64,000 nucleotides of DNA. It comes from Allopusillimonas ginsengisoli (GTDB lineage: Bacteria; Pseudomonadota; Gammaproteobacteria; Burkholderiales; Burkholderiaceae_B). Both the position numbers and the translations under genes were made by a program. Positions 1-10,900 of this stretch are shown in pieces; within the stretch, counting starts at the first letter, position 1; each line of letters begins with the position of its first letter. A model generated the notes under the pieces. The model searched no databases and was not told where the DNA came from. It saw only the letters and a list, made by a program, of their open reading frames with translations. The DNA is taken from positions 1-64,000 of the forward strand of contig NZ_SDQE01000007.1 in the NCBI RefSeq assembly GCF_004153455.1, in the 5' to 3' direction.

Positions 1-421
1 GTTCGGGATGACAGATTTCATCAATCCCAACCAGGTCGAGAACGTGGTCGACCATATTATCCAGCTTACCGACGGCGGCGCGGACTACTCCTTTGAATGC
101 ATCGGCAACACCAAAGTCATGTGCCAGGCACTCGAATGCTGCCATCGCGGCTGGGGCCAGTCCATTATCATCGGCGTCGCCGAAGCCGGCGCCGAAATCG
201 CCACCCGTCCGTTCCAGCTGGTGACCGGGCGTGTCTGGAAAGGCTCGGCTTTCGGCGGTGCGCGTGGCCGAACAGATGTTCCCGCCATCGTCGACTGGTA
301 TATGGATGGAAAGATCAATATCGACGACCTCATTACACACACCCTGGCGCTGGAACAGATCAATGAAGGCTTTGAACTCATGAAGCGCGGTGAATCCATA
401 CGCTCGGTTGTCATGTACTGA
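1..421 (+). CDS. frmA: S-(hydroxymethyl)glutathione dehydrogenase, C-terminal part (5' end outside window)
   Basis: This is the C-terminal ~140 residues of a class III zinc alcohol dehydrogenase, the enzyme that oxidises S-hydroxymethylglutathione with NAD+ in formaldehyde detoxification. The frame is open to the left edge (codons for Phe-Gly precede the first Met), so the gene starts upstream of the window. Family-typical stretches are TDFINP, GGADYSFECIGN, the SIIIGVA strand of the Rossmann fold, the GRVWKGSAFGG segment and a C-terminal SIRSVVMY. The zinc-ligand half is not visible. No S-formylglutathione hydrolase gene follows, although this is a common neighbour. The family assignment is firm. 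Whether the enzyme is GSH-dependent rather than a generic class III ADH is inferred from similarity to FrmA/AdhC. Confidence 0.9.
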   Translation, partial: FGMTDFINPNQVENVVDHIIQLTDGGADYSFECIGNTKVMCQALECCHRGWGQSIIIGVAEAGAEIATRPFQLVTGRVWKGSAFGGARGRTDVPAIVDWYMDGKINIDDLITHTLALEQINEGFELMKRGESIRSVVMY

Positions 422-658
422 TGGAATGAGGCGCTACAGGGTGCATGATATTGCAGGTGGGGCAGGGGCGCGTCGTGCCCCCTGACAGATCAACCCACTG
501 TGCCATCATCCAGGTTGCTCCTGTTGACTTGAAGATGCTGCCGTTCCCTATGAGACTTTACATAATATACATTATGCGTTCTATCGGCTATCGTCCTTTT
601 CACCCACATGGCGTAGTACGCAGGATAAATGCCTCCAATCAATGCACTCAGGCATGCC

Positions 659-1078
659 CTATGCCAAGTCGATGGATTTTCCCCGCAAACGCTTCACCTG
701 TCCGTGCACTATCTTGCGCTGCACCCGGCGTCTTTGGGATGCCCGTGTCGGTCGGGTCGGTTTGCGAGGGGCTGGCTTGTCCAGCGCAGTGCGAACCAAT
801 GCGATCAGGCGTTCGATTGCATCGCTGCGGTTTTTCTCCTGGCTGCGAAATGATTGCGCCTTGATGATGATGACGCCTTCTTTCGAGATGCGCCTGTCCG
901 GAAAATCAAGCAACGCAGTCTTGTTGCTGTCAGAAAGGCTGGAGCGAGCAATGTCAAACCGCAGATGAACGGCACTGGACACCTTGTTGACGTTCTGGCC
1001 GCCCGCGCCCTGCGCACGAATCATGGAGAATTCGATTTCGTCTTCGTTCAGGACAACCGCATCGCTGACATGGAGCAT
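659..1078 (-). CDS. arfB: Alternative ribosome-rescue factor ArfB (YaeJ), peptidyl-tRNA hydrolase
   Basis: The 139-residue protein has the class I release-factor core with the catalytic GGQ loop (sequence AGGQNVNK near residues 26-33) and a highly basic C-terminal tail rich in Arg and Lys. In ArfB that tail enters the empty mRNA channel of stalled ribosomes, so that the GGQ can hydrolyse peptidyl-tRNA. Length is as expected for ArfB (about 140 residues) and too short for a true release factor. It starts with ATG, is divergent from panD (112 bp between the starts) and convergent with frmA. It gives a rescue route independent of tmRNA/SmpB, whose smpB gene lies at 44.3 kb. Confidence 0.93.
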   Translation of the reverse strand: MLHVSDAVVLNEDEIEFSMIRAQGAGGQNVNKVSSAVHLRFDIARSSLSDSNKTALLDFPDRRISKEGVIIIKAQSFRSQEKNRSDAIERLIALVRTALDKPAPRKPTRPTRASQRRRVQRKIVHGQVKRLRGKSIDLA

Positions 1079-1190
1079 GTATCGTTACAACCTATCATTC
1101 TGGCAGGCGGGCGAAAGACGGGCGCGCACCCACGTCGCGCAATCGCCCATATTACAATACGCGTCCCCTTCCCCTACTTAGAGAATACCA

Positions 1191-1604
1191 GTGAGAAAAG
1201 TAGTTCGCGGCAAACTCCACGGCATACGCGTTACCGGCGCAGACCTCGACTATCACGGATCCATTACCCTGGATCCAGATCACTGCGAGGCGGCGGGCAT
1301 CCTGCCCATGGAGTTCGTCGATATCTGGAACAAAAATTCCGGCGCGCGCATCAGCACCTATGTCATATATGGTGAGCGCGGTTCGCGCTGCTGCATCCTG
1401 AATGGCGCGGCAGCCCGCACATGCCAACGCGGCGACGAAGTCATCATTGCCAACTCGGTTTATGTGAACGAAAACGAGATCGAACACATCAAGCCTTCCA
1501 TCCTGACGTTTCACCCCGACAACACCATCAACGAGCGCCTTGGCTACAGTGTGGGCCATGATGATCAGGACCGGCTTACGTTCAAGATCGTCAAGTTTGA
1601 TTGA
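1191..1604 (+). CDS. panD: Aspartate 1-decarboxylase (pyruvoyl enzyme)
   Basis: PanD decarboxylates L-aspartate to beta-alanine for pantothenate and coenzyme A synthesis. The 137-residue proenzyme shows [18 protein letters not shown] at residues 7-24, with the self-cleavage Gly23-Ser24 that creates the pyruvoyl cofactor. It also has the ERGSR and NGAAA segments of the small beta-barrel. The start is GTG at 1191; this matches the family N-terminus, and no upstream ATG fits. The C-terminal tail is a little longer than in E. coli PanD. No other pan gene lies nearby. It is divergent from arfB and converges on malQ, 19 bp away. I am confident of the function. Confidence 0.95.
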   Translation: MRKVVRGKLHGIRVTGADLDYHGSITLDPDHCEAAGILPMEFVDIWNKNSGARISTYVIYGERGSRCCILNGAAARTCQRGDEVIIANSVYVNENEIEHIKPSILTFHPDNTINERLGYSVGHDDQDRLTFKIVKFD

Positions 1605-1623
1605 ATGCGCTCAAAGATTCGGC

Positions 1624-3837
1624 CTAGCCTGACCTGCCTTGTATGATGCTGGCCAGGCTTTTTTGGCTGTCTGCCTGGTCAAACACGCGGCAGACAGGCT
1701 GCGGTAAGCGCTGGATCCAGCTGGGATGGCTGTCGGGAGCGGCTGCGCCCGCCATTGATGACACCGTCTGGACGAAGGCTGGCAACGGGGACAATACACG
1801 CATCGAAAACGATGGCAGTGCAGAAACAGCGACTGTGCCAGGTAGATTGGGCTGTTCAAGTACGCCCAGGATATCTTCGATGGGAATCATCACCAGCGGG
1901 CTGGGGGTCGCGGCTACATACTCGAGAATAGCCTGTCTTGGTGCAACGTTCTCACCCGCATCCTGAGCACGGTATGAAGGCAGCCTGGACAGCAGCGCTG
2001 TTTTTTCCGCCGCCCTCAGTTGGCGCTGTGTTTCAGCCTGCTCAGCTGATAGTTGCCCCAGTTGCGCCTGCCACTGTATATCCCGACCTCTCCACCACCC
2101 TTCTATCGTGGGAAGATCATGAGTCGTGGTGGTTGCCATGGTCCAGTCGGGCCAGGGCTCGTCATGCTGAAACCACAGCACACTGGTGCCAAAAATGCCC
2201 TTTTGCTTCAGCGTGTTGTTGAAATCAGGCTCGACAGTGCCGAGATTTTCGCCGATGACAATGGCCTTGTGTCGCCACGCCTCAAGCACAAGCAGGCCGA
2301 GCATCTCCCTGAATGGATACTGCAGGTATGCGCCGTCGCCAGCCTCTGCGTCTTCAGGCACCAACCACATGCGTGCCAGGCCCATAACATGATCGATGCG
2401 TATGCCGCCAGCATGGCGCAGGTTGGCGCGCAGCGTTTCGACAAAACCCGCATATGCGCTGTTGCGCAAAGCATGCGGTGAAAACGCGGTAATGCCCCAG
2501 GACTGGCCTAGCGGCTGAAACAAATCTGGTGGCGCGCCTACGGACACCTTCTGCAGCATATCGGCCTGACGGCGCCATGCGTGGCTGCCTCGCGCATCCG
2601 TACCAATGGCCAGATCGGCGATCAGTCCAACAGACATGCCGCTGGCGCGCGCTGCCGCTTGCGCGTTGGCAAGCCCACGATCGGCCAGCCATTGGGTGAA
2701 GCAATGAAAGTCCACCTCTGCGCGATGCGCCTGAGCATAATGGCGGACGGCCTCTCCGTCCGGATTGTGCAGTGGCGATGGCCAATTCTGCCAGCCGCTC
2801 TCAGGCCCCAGTTCACGGCAATATTGCGTTGACAATGCCTCGTAGCGCGCATGGCTTTCCAATGCATCGCCACCCTCTTGGCAAAACTGGCGAAAATCCC
2901 GTGCCAATGTATCGGTGGCATACTCTTCAAACCGCTCGAATAGCACGCGCAATATGGCAAGACGCGCTGGCACCAGAGCGTGCCAATCTATCGTGTCTGC
3001 CTGCATGCACTTATCCCCTGCCCTCGCCTCGCTGGGATCCGCCAGATGAGACCAGCCTGCCGCACGAAGCACATCAGAGGCAATGGGGCTGTCAGTCATC
3101 GCACAGGCCACCACTTTGCGTCCCAACACCAGCTCCGGCTCGGCGTAAGCAACGTTCAGAAACAATCGGCTGGAGGGCGAATAGGGACTGTACCGTTCAG
3201 GCGCTGCGGTGAACATTGCATGAACGGGGCTGATGGCCAGCGCACTGGCGCCAACATGGCCCGCCTGCGTGGCAAACCTGGCGAGCAAGGAAAAATCGCC
3301 AGCCCCGTTGGCGGCGACTGCGCTGCGCAGACTATAGACCTGCGTGGCGATGCCCCATGCGCGCGACTGCTCTGCATCGGCGCTTGCGCGCACCGAAGGA
3401 CAGCAGTGTGGACAGACCGCAATCGATATACAGGCATTGCCGATACAAAGTGTGTGATAACCAGGCTCATTGATTGCAGGAATACACACCCTGTCATGCG
3501 TTTGTCGTTCCGCAGTGCCATCAATCCGTTTGCCGGACTCAAGCCTGAGCTGATAAGGTAAGGCGTCGCGCCAGGGGATGATCAAGGATTGCCCCACATC
3601 GATCACCCATAACCGCTTGCTCGCAACCACATTGTCAGCGGCTTCGCTTGCTGCCAAGAGGCGATAGCTGTCTTGTATCTGCGCTGCGGATGCGCACGGA
3701 AGCCCCATTGCCACAAGGAGGCTGCGCAGGCTGTCATCGCATACTTGGCGCATATTGCCAAATACATCTTGCCAGACAGGGGTAAGTCCTGCTGCATACG
3801 CCAGTCGATGTAAGTCCGCGCTACCCTTTTCCCCCAT
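1624..3837 (-). CDS. malQ: 4-alpha-glucanotransferase (amylomaltase, GH77)
   Basis: MalQ moves alpha-1,4-glucan chains between acceptors (disproportionation), recycling short maltodextrins. The 737-residue protein has the GH77 landmarks: IRIDHVMGL with the catalytic Asp about residue 482, the IGENLG acid/base Glu about 530 and TTHDLPT with the stabilising Asp about 574. The ~160-residue N-terminal region before the barrel is typical of the longer proteobacterial type. It is the last gene of the glgE operon. Its ATG follows the glgX stop codon with no base between, so translation is probably coupled. Its likely role here is to process oligosaccharides released by GlgX. Residue numbers are counted by eye. 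Confidence 0.95.
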   Translation of the reverse strand: MGEKGSADLHRLAYAAGLTPVWQDVFGNMRQVCDDSLRSLLVAMGLPCASAAQIQDSYRLLAASEAADNVVASKRLWVIDVGQSLIIPWRDALPYQLRLESGKRIDGTAERQTHDRVCIPAINEPGYHTLCIGNACISIAVCPHCCPSVRASADAEQSRAWGIATQVYSLRSAVAANGAGDFSLLARFATQAGHVGASALAISPVHAMFTAAPERYSPYSPSSRLFLNVAYAEPELVLGRKVVACAMTDSPIASDVLRAAGWSHLADPSEARAGDKCMQADTIDWHALVPARLAILRVLFERFEEYATDTLARDFRQFCQEGGDALESHARYEALSTQYCRELGPESGWQNWPSPLHNPDGEAVRHYAQAHRAEVDFHCFTQWLADRGLANAQAAARASGMSVGLIADLAIGTDARGSHAWRRQADMLQKVSVGAPPDLFQPLGQSWGITAFSPHALRNSAYAGFVETLRANLRHAGGIRIDHVMGLARMWLVPEDAEAGDGAYLQYPFREMLGLLVLEAWRHKAIVIGENLGTVEPDFNNTLKQKGIFGTSVLWFQHDEPWPDWTMATTTTHDLPTIEGWWRGRDIQWQAQLGQLSAEQAETQRQLRAAEKTALLSRLPSYRAQDAGENVAPRQAILEYVAATPSPLVMIPIEDILGVLEQPNLPGTVAVSALPSFSMRVLSPLPAFVQTVSSMAGAAAPDSHPSWIQRLPQPVCRVFDQADSQKSLASIIQGRSG

Positions 3838-5955
3838 TTACGACTCCGGCTGGGATTGAGCTTCTATACCGGCAAGCAGCACGAGTCCGTGAGCGGCGAC
3901 CTTGACATGATGCTGCGCGGGCACACCTGGCCTGGCATCGGGCGCACTGCTGTCCAGTTGTATGGCCATGGCGCAAGGTAACGACGGCAGCATAAATTCA
4001 ATGGGTTTGTCGCCGGCATTGAGCAGGAGCAAGGTGATGTCGATAGTGCCGTCCTGCAATGACGCTGCCCGCTGCAATCCCAGCACGCGCCCGTCGTGGT
4101 AATCCCAGGCTGCCTGCGACATGGCCTTGCCATCCATGTCGTACCAGCAGATACGAGGTAGCCCCTGTTGGATCTCATGATTGCCATCTTCAAAACGCGC
4201 AACACGCAATGAGGGGTGTTGGCGTCGTAACGCACCCAGCCTGGCAACATAGGCAGTCAATGCTCGACCTTGTGGCGACGCTGCCTGGGTCCAGTCCAGC
4301 CACGAGGTTTCGTTGTCCTGACAGTACGCGTTGTTGTTGCCTCCCTGGCTATTGCCGAACTCATCGCCTGCAAGCAGCATGGGTGTGCCATTCGAAAAGA
4401 ACACGCTGGCCAACATTGAGCGCAGCACCGTCCCGCGGATGCGAAGGATGTCGATGTTATCGGTCTCTCCTTCATGGCCCCAGTTGGCGCTGTAGTTTTC
4501 ACCATGGCCATCGGCGTTGTCGTCACCATTGGCTTCGTTGTGTTTCTCGTTGAATGATACGAGGTCGTGAGCGGTGAAGCCATCATGCGATGCGATGTAG
4601 TTGACAGAGGCCCAGGGGCGTCGGTGGCGGCGATCGAAGATGGCTGGCGAGCCGATCAGCCAGTCTGCCAGATCGCCACGCAATCCGGGCTCGCCTTTCC
4701 AGAACCGGCGCATGCCATCCCGAAAGCGGTCATTCCACTCGGCAAATCCCGGGGGATGATTGCCCAGCTGATAGCCGTCGGGCCCCGTATCCCAAGGTTC
4801 TGAAATCAGTTTGAGGCGCGACAGCACGGGGTCTTGCAGAATTGCGTCAAAAAACCCTGAACCCGGATCAAAACCAGTGCCCTCGCGCCCCAAGGTCGTA
4901 CCCAGGTCGAAGCGAAAGCCGTCGATGCGGTAGCTCTGTGCCCAGTAACGCAACGAGTCCATGACCATCTGAAGCACCCTGGGGTGCGAGAGGTTAACGG
5001 TATTGCCACAACCGGTATCATTGATGTAATAGCGTTCGTCACCCGGGACCAGGCGATAATAACTGGCGTTGTCCAGGCCACGCCACGACAGCGTTGGACC
5101 AAGCTCATTGCCTTCGCACGTATGGTTGTAGACCACGTCCAGTATCACTTCAATGCCGGCCTGCTGAAGGCGGCGTATTGCCATGCGCAAGTCGTTGTTG
5201 CGGCCGCCTGTCAGATAGGAAAGTTCGGGGGCAAAAAAAGCCAGGCTGTTGTATCCCCAATAGTTTCGAAGCCCGCGCTCGACGAGAAAATGATCGTTCA
5301 GGTAGGCATGTACGGGCAGCAGTTCAATCGTCGTCACGCCCAGTTTGTGAAGATGGTCAATGAAGCGAGGATGCGCCAGCCCGTCGCTGCTTCCTCGCCA
5401 CTCCGGACGCACATCCTCGCGCTGCAACGAAACGCCGCGCAGATGTGCTTCATAGATAACCGTATCCGCCCAGGGAATCGTCGTGCGCGACGCCGTGCCC
5501 CAGTTGAAGTTATCGCTGGTGACCACGCATTTGGGCACAAACAGAGATGAATCGCGTCTATCCTGGCTAAGATCGGCCTTGGCGTGCTGGACGCGATACC
5601 CGAACAGCGCGTCGGACCATCGCAACTGCCCTGCAAGCTTGCGCGCGTAGGGATCGATGAGCAGTTTTTGAGGGTTGAAACGATGGCCGTGCCTGGGGTC
5701 GTAAGGGCCATGGGCTCTGTAGCCGTATATCAGGCCAGGCTCGGCATCTGGCAGGTAGCCATGCCAGATCTCATCCGTACACTCGGGCATGCTATAGCGT
5801 TTGAGTTCTTTGCGGCCGCGAGGGTCGAAAATGCACAGATCGATTTTGCTGGCGTTCGCGGAGAACACTGCAAAATTGACACCCAACCCATCACTGGAGG
5901 CGCCCAGTGGATAGGGCAAACCTGGCGCTAATATATCGGGCAACGTCAATCTCAT
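3838..5955 (-). CDS. glgX: Glycogen debranching enzyme GlgX (isoamylase-type, GH13)
   Basis: GlgX hydrolyses alpha-1,6 branches of glycogen-type glucan, preferring short limit-dextrin side chains. The 705-residue protein begins with a CBM48-type beta-sandwich (about residues 10-130), followed by a GH13 barrel: DVVYNHTCEG, nucleophile Asp about 350 in GFRFDLG, acid/base Glu about 386 in ISEPWD and Asp about 458 in ASHDGFT. It then has the NEANGEENxDG-like loop seen as NEANGDDNADGHGEN, which is characteristic of GlgX. It starts 3 bp after the glgB stop and abuts malQ. The set branching-debranching-disproportionation suggests both synthesis and turnover of the GlgE-made polymer. Confidence 0.95.
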   Translation of the reverse strand: MRLTLPDILAPGLPYPLGASSDGLGVNFAVFSANASKIDLCIFDPRGRKELKRYSMPECTDEIWHGYLPDAEPGLIYGYRAHGPYDPRHGHRFNPQKLLIDPYARKLAGQLRWSDALFGYRVQHAKADLSQDRRDSSLFVPKCVVTSDNFNWGTASRTTIPWADTVIYEAHLRGVSLQREDVRPEWRGSSDGLAHPRFIDHLHKLGVTTIELLPVHAYLNDHFLVERGLRNYWGYNSLAFFAPELSYLTGGRNNDLRMAIRRLQQAGIEVILDVVYNHTCEGNELGPTLSWRGLDNASYYRLVPGDERYYINDTGCGNTVNLSHPRVLQMVMDSLRYWAQSYRIDGFRFDLGTTLGREGTGFDPGSGFFDAILQDPVLSRLKLISEPWDTGPDGYQLGNHPPGFAEWNDRFRDGMRRFWKGEPGLRGDLADWLIGSPAIFDRRHRRPWASVNYIASHDGFTAHDLVSFNEKHNEANGDDNADGHGENYSANWGHEGETDNIDILRIRGTVLRSMLASVFFSNGTPMLLAGDEFGNSQGGNNNAYCQDNETSWLDWTQAASPQGRALTAYVARLGALRRQHPSLRVARFEDGNHEIQQGLPRICWYDMDGKAMSQAAWDYHDGRVLGLQRAASLQDGTIDITLLLLNAGDKPIEFMLPSLPCAMAIQLDSSAPDARPGVPAQHHVKVAAHGLVLLAGIEAQSQPES

Positions 5956-5958
5956 GTT

Positions 5959-7971
5959 TTACCCTTCTGCGATGAAAACAAGTGTTGCGAGAGGCGGCAG
6001 CATCAATGACAGTGACTGAGCGTATCCATGTGACACCACCGCCTGCGTATGGGCTGCGCCCTGATTGCCAACGTTCGATCCGCCATAGTGCTCTGCGTCG
6101 GTGTTGATGGCTTCGCGCCACCGCCCGGGTTTGGGGACGCCAATGCGGTAATCTCTGCGGGGCATGGGCGTCATGTTGCTGACCATCAGCACAGTTCGGT
6201 CGTGGTGGCGGCGCAGAAAAGCGAAAACGCTGTTGTCGGCGTCGTCGCCGATGACCCAGGCGAAGCCTTCCGGTACAGTGTCGCTGCCATGCAGGGCAGG
6301 CTCCTGGCGATACAACATGTTCAGATCGCCAAGCAAGCGTTGTACGCCCGCGTGAGGATTGCCTGCAAGGTCAGACACCTTGCCGCGCGTATCAGGCAGC
6401 CTGGCGTCGCGCGCTCGCGCTGCATCATGCAGGCATGCCCAGTCCAGCTCGCCGTCATGGTCCCATTCCTGCCATTGGGCCAGTTCGCAGCCCATGAACA
6501 AAAGCTTCTTGCCCGGATGGGTCCACATGAAGCCGAGATACGCCCGCAGATTCGCGAAGCGCTGCCAGCTGTCGCCGGGCATTTTTTCTATCAAAGCCCC
6601 CTTGCCGTACACAACCTCGTCGTGCGAAAGCGGCAGGACAAAGTGTTCGGAATAGGCGTACACCATGCCGAATGTCATATCGTTGTGGTGATAGCGCCGA
6701 TGGACGGGATCAAGATGCATATAACGCAAGGTGTCATGCATCCATCCCATATTCCACTTGTAATCAAATCCCAGCCCGCCCTGCTCCACCGCGGCGGTCA
6801 CGCCCGGCCATGCGGTTGACTCCTCCGCAATCATGAGGGCGCCGGGGCATATTTGCTTGATCAGGGTGTTCAACGCCTGCAGAAACTGCACCGATTCGAG
6901 ATTTTCGCGGCCGCTATGGCGATTAGGCAGCCACTCGCCCGCTTTGCGGCTGTAATCAAGATAGAGTAAAGACGCTACTGCATCTACCCGCAATCCGTCG
7001 ACATGATAGCGGCGCAGCCACTCCAGCGCGCTGCCAACCAGGAAATTGCGCACCTCATTACGGCCCAGATTGTAGATGAGCGTATTCCAGTCCGGGTGAA
7101 ATCCCTGTCTGGGATCGGCATGCTCGTAAAGGGCGGTACCGTCAAAGTTAGCCAAGCCATGTGCGTCTGACGGAAAATGCGCGGGTACCCAATCCAGAAT
7201 CAGGCCCAGCCCCGCGGCATGGCAGCGATCCACGAATGCGGCAAACTGCGCAGGCGTTCCATACCGCGCAGAAGGCGCATAAAGGCCAAGCGGTTGATAT
7301 CCCCAAGAGCCGCCAAAGGGATGTTCCGTAATCGGCAACAGCTCTAGATGAGTGAAGCCCATCTCGACAGCATAGTCGATCAGGCGAGCGCCCATTTCTT
7401 CCCATAGACTGGTGCTGCCGCTTTGACGCAACCATGAGTCGACATGGACTTCGTAAATAGAGATAGGCGCATTCGGCGCCTGTTTGAGCGCCCGGTGCGC
7501 CATCCAGGCGTCATCGGTCCAGGCAAATTCCTCTGGATCAGAAACCACAGAGGCCGTTGCTGGCGGCCTTTCGGTTTGCCTTGCGTAGGGATCTGCCTTG
7601 TAGGGCAAGCCTTGCCCTGCATGATTGCGCAAGGCAAACTTGTAAAGGGCGCCGGCCTGGATCTCGGGGATGAACAACACCCAGACGCCACAATCGGGCA
7701 GCAGTTTCATGGGATGGGCGGCTTCGCGCCAATCGTTGAAATCTCCAACCACTGCCACCGCACTGGCGTTAGGCGCCCAGACGGCAAATCGTGTACCGAG
7801 AACACCTTGCCGCTCGATAACGTGGGCGCCAAGGCAGTCGGCAATATGCTGATGTCTGCCCTCTCCGATCAGATGAATATCGAGCGCGCCGAGCAGGGGT
7901 ACGGATTCTTGGTCCGACGAAGCAGCCTTCTGCGTGGTGTTTCCTGGGGACGTCTGGTGCTTATTGCTCAT
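5959..7971 (-). CDS. glgB: 1,4-alpha-glucan branching enzyme
   Basis: GlgB cuts linear alpha-1,4-glucan and re-attaches the fragment as an alpha-1,6 branch. The 670-residue protein has a ~50-residue variable N-terminus, a CBM48 domain ([20 protein letters not shown] about 62-81) and a GH13_9 barrel. The catalytic residues are nucleophile Asp about 330 (VDGLRVDAV), acid/base Glu about 383 (IAEEST) and Asp about 451 (LSHDEVV). An all-beta C-terminal domain follows. It lacks the additional ~100-residue N-terminal module of E. coli GlgB, so it is the shorter type. Its ATG overlaps the treS stop by 4 bp (ATGA). In the GlgE pathway it supplies the non-reducing ends that GlgE extends. Confidence 0.96.
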   Translation of the reverse strand: MSNKHQTSPGNTTQKAASSDQESVPLLGALDIHLIGEGRHQHIADCLGAHVIERQGVLGTRFAVWAPNASAVAVVGDFNDWREAAHPMKLLPDCGVWVLFIPEIQAGALYKFALRNHAGQGLPYKADPYARQTERPPATASVVSDPEEFAWTDDAWMAHRALKQAPNAPISIYEVHVDSWLRQSGSTSLWEEMGARLIDYAVEMGFTHLELLPITEHPFGGSWGYQPLGLYAPSARYGTPAQFAAFVDRCHAAGLGLILDWVPAHFPSDAHGLANFDGTALYEHADPRQGFHPDWNTLIYNLGRNEVRNFLVGSALEWLRRYHVDGLRVDAVASLLYLDYSRKAGEWLPNRHSGRENLESVQFLQALNTLIKQICPGALMIAEESTAWPGVTAAVEQGGLGFDYKWNMGWMHDTLRYMHLDPVHRRYHHNDMTFGMVYAYSEHFVLPLSHDEVVYGKGALIEKMPGDSWQRFANLRAYLGFMWTHPGKKLLFMGCELAQWQEWDHDGELDWACLHDAARARDARLPDTRGKVSDLAGNPHAGVQRLLGDLNMLYRQEPALHGSDTVPEGFAWVIGDDADNSVFAFLRRHHDRTVLMVSNMTPMPRRDYRIGVPKPGRWREAINTDAEHYGGSNVGNQGAAHTQAVVSHGYAQSLSLMLPPLATLVFIAEG

Positions 7972-10900
7972 GATCGGCTGGCACCTCCGGCCGATGCGCT
8001 GGCCCTCTGTATCCGCCTGACCGCGTCCAACAGCCCTTTCAGTGGGATGCCCACCCAGAGCGGCCGATGCGCAACCTCATAGCACACTTCATAAGCTGCC
8101 TTCTCCAGCAAGGCGAGATTGAGCAAGCCATGGTCCTCCATCGCAGGCCAGGAATCCGTTGCCGATTGATCAACACTCTGCGTTTCGACCTGCGGGCCTG
8201 CCGCCTCGGCCATGGCATTGGCATATCCTTCCAGAAATGCGGTGGTGGCACTCAGGCAAAACTGGTCGAGCATCCTCTGGCGGATCTGAGCCAGACCAGG
8301 TGGCCCACTGGGCCCGGCGCTCTGAGCAGATATCCTGGCCGCCTCCTGCGCGTCGTCTGTATTCGCGGCGGGAGACGCAGACGCCTCGGCCATGGCAAAC
8401 GCCGCCGACGCATAGTCGAAAGAGCGTATCATTCCAGCCACATCACGCCATGCGCTCGTCTTGGTGCGGCGTTCATCCAGCGGCCGCACCGGCTCGCCTT
8501 CAAAGTCGATGAAGTAGGCATCGCTCTGTGCAATCAGTACTTGCCCGAGATGCAGATCGCCGTGGATCCGCGTTAAGACAGTATCCGTCAGCGCCTGCGC
8601 AATCTTGTCGATCTGCCCCGACAGCGACTTCTTGTCCTGCTCCAGTTCGCGCAACTGTGATTGCGCAGACTCCGGTAATTGCGTGCGCATTCCCGCGGCT
8701 GCTTTGATTGCGCGTTCAAGCATTGTGCGAACGGATCTCGCCCATGCTTGAGCGTCGCGCCGCCGCGCCTGTGTCGGTTGAAAGGCCTCATCCTCGCAGG
8801 GTTGTGCCAGCACGGCGTGCATCTGCGCCAGCCGTCGGCCTATGGTAGCCGCCATGCTCCGGTAGCCATGCAACTCTTCCTCGTGCTCGACGCGAGACTC
8901 ATCGGACACGTCCGTAAAGGCGGCATTCTCCAGCATGCGCTTGAGATATTCCTGCGTCCAGGACCAGGCATCGCCCTGATTGTTGATCCGGCAATGCAGC
9001 AACGCCAGCGTGTGAGGCGTTCCATCCGCATCCACGCGCAACAACTCCCCAAGCAGCGCAGCGATATTGCCATATCCCGCGCGACCTAGATGCCGTGACA
9101 TTTCCGCTTCGGGATGTATGCCGGCCACGACGTGCCGCACCAGTTTCAGGGCGGCGTCGTCACCTATCATCAGAGAACTATTGCTCTGCTCACCATGAAA
9201 CCACAGCATTTCTGGATCAGGTGGCCATGGCACGTCATGCAATCTGGACTCTGCGCGAAACTGTATGCTGGCCTTGCCAACAGTCGTTCTTACAGACAGC
9301 TTTGTCTCCGCGCGGAAATTCTCGAGCAGAGCTTGTACGAACTCCGGCACCGAGTAGCCGTCGGTAGCCAGGCCCAATTCCGAGCCTCGACGCACTCTTG
9401 CCATCGCGTACTGCGCAGGCATGCCGCCTATCGCCTCACTCCACAGCAGCGCCAGCGGCAAAAAATACGCCTGCTGGCTACCTTCCTGCTCCAGCGTTAT
9501 CTCAGCCAGGAACAGATCTGTCTGGGAGGGTAATGGCACAACATAGGAAATCGCGATCGACGCCGGCCCGTGTCCACCCGAAAACCAGCGCTGGCGCTGC
9601 AGGTAGACAGGCAACACCGTTTGGCACAACGTGCGCATGGATCCTTCCATCAACTGATAGCCTGCTTTACGTCTTAACACCAACGTGGCGTACTCGGGCA
9701 TTTGTTCCGGCGCCGCCGCATGCCACGAAGGTGGTGCGGCGCTTGCGCTCAGTTCAAACCAGTAAAAACCATAGGGCGGCAGCGTCAAAAGATAAGGCAA
9801 CTCGCCGATCGTCGGAAACGGCGTACCACCCAGGATTTCAATGGGCACCCTACCCGACATCATGGATAGATCAAGTTCGACAGGCTGCGATGCATTCGAG
9901 AGATTCGCTACGCAAAGCAGACTCACTTCTTCGTATTCGCGCAGATAAGCCAGAATCTTGCGATTGCCGGGAAACAGAAAGCGCAAGCTGCCGCGACCAA
10001 ATACATGGGTTTGCTGCTGCCGCTTGATGAGCATTCTGCGAGTCCAGTTAAGCAGCGAGTGCGGGTCGCGCTGTTGCGCCTCGACATTGACAGCCTCGTA
10101 GCCGTACAGTGGTCCCATCAGCACCGGCAAGGGGAGCCGCTCCGGATCTGCCCGTGAAAACCCGCCGTTGCGATCCGGGGACCATTGCATAGGTGTACGC
10201 ACGCCGTCGCGATCGCCCAAGTGTATGTTGTCTCCCATTCCAATTTCATCACCGTAATACAGCACTGGCGTACCAGGCATGGACAGCAACAGGCTATTCA
10301 TCAGCTCAATGCGACGGCGGTCGCGCTCAAGCAACGGAGACAGGCGGCGGCGTATGCCCAGATTGATGCGGGCGCGGCGGTCTGCCGCATAGACATCCCA
10401 TAGATAATCACGCTCGCTACTGGTCACCATTTCCAGCGTCAGTTCATCGTGATTGCGCAGAAAAATGGCCCACTGGCAATTGGCGGGTATTTCCGGCGTC
10501 TGCTGCATGATGTCGGTAATGGGAAACCGGTCGGCGCGTGCGATGGCCATATACATGCGCGGCATCAACGGAAAATGAAACGACATATGGCACTCATCGC
10601 CTTGGCCGAAGTATTCCTGTGCGTCCTCTGGCCATTGATTGGCTTCTGCAAGCAACAGACGACCAGGATAGTCCTTGTCCATGGCGGCCCTGATCTGGCG
10701 CAGAATCGCATGGGTTTCGGGCAGATTCTCGTTGTTCGTACCCTCTCGCTCAACGAGGTAGGGAACGGCATCCAACCTGAGACCGTCCACCCCCATATCC
10801 AACCAGAACCGCATGACTGCGATGACTTCCTTCAGCACCTTGGGATTATCGTAGTTCAGATCGGGTTGATGTGAATAGAAACGATGCCAAAAGTAGGCTC

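Noticed and set aside
463-484. GC-rich hairpin (CAGGGGC / GCCCCCTG) as a terminator of frmA
   Set aside because: The stem has a bulge and no T-run follows on either strand, so it is too weak to list as a terminator.
445-864. Open frame of 139 codons on the plus strand after frmA
   Set aside because: It overlaps arfB antisense, has no family resemblance and an atypical composition; arfB on the minus strand is the clear gene.
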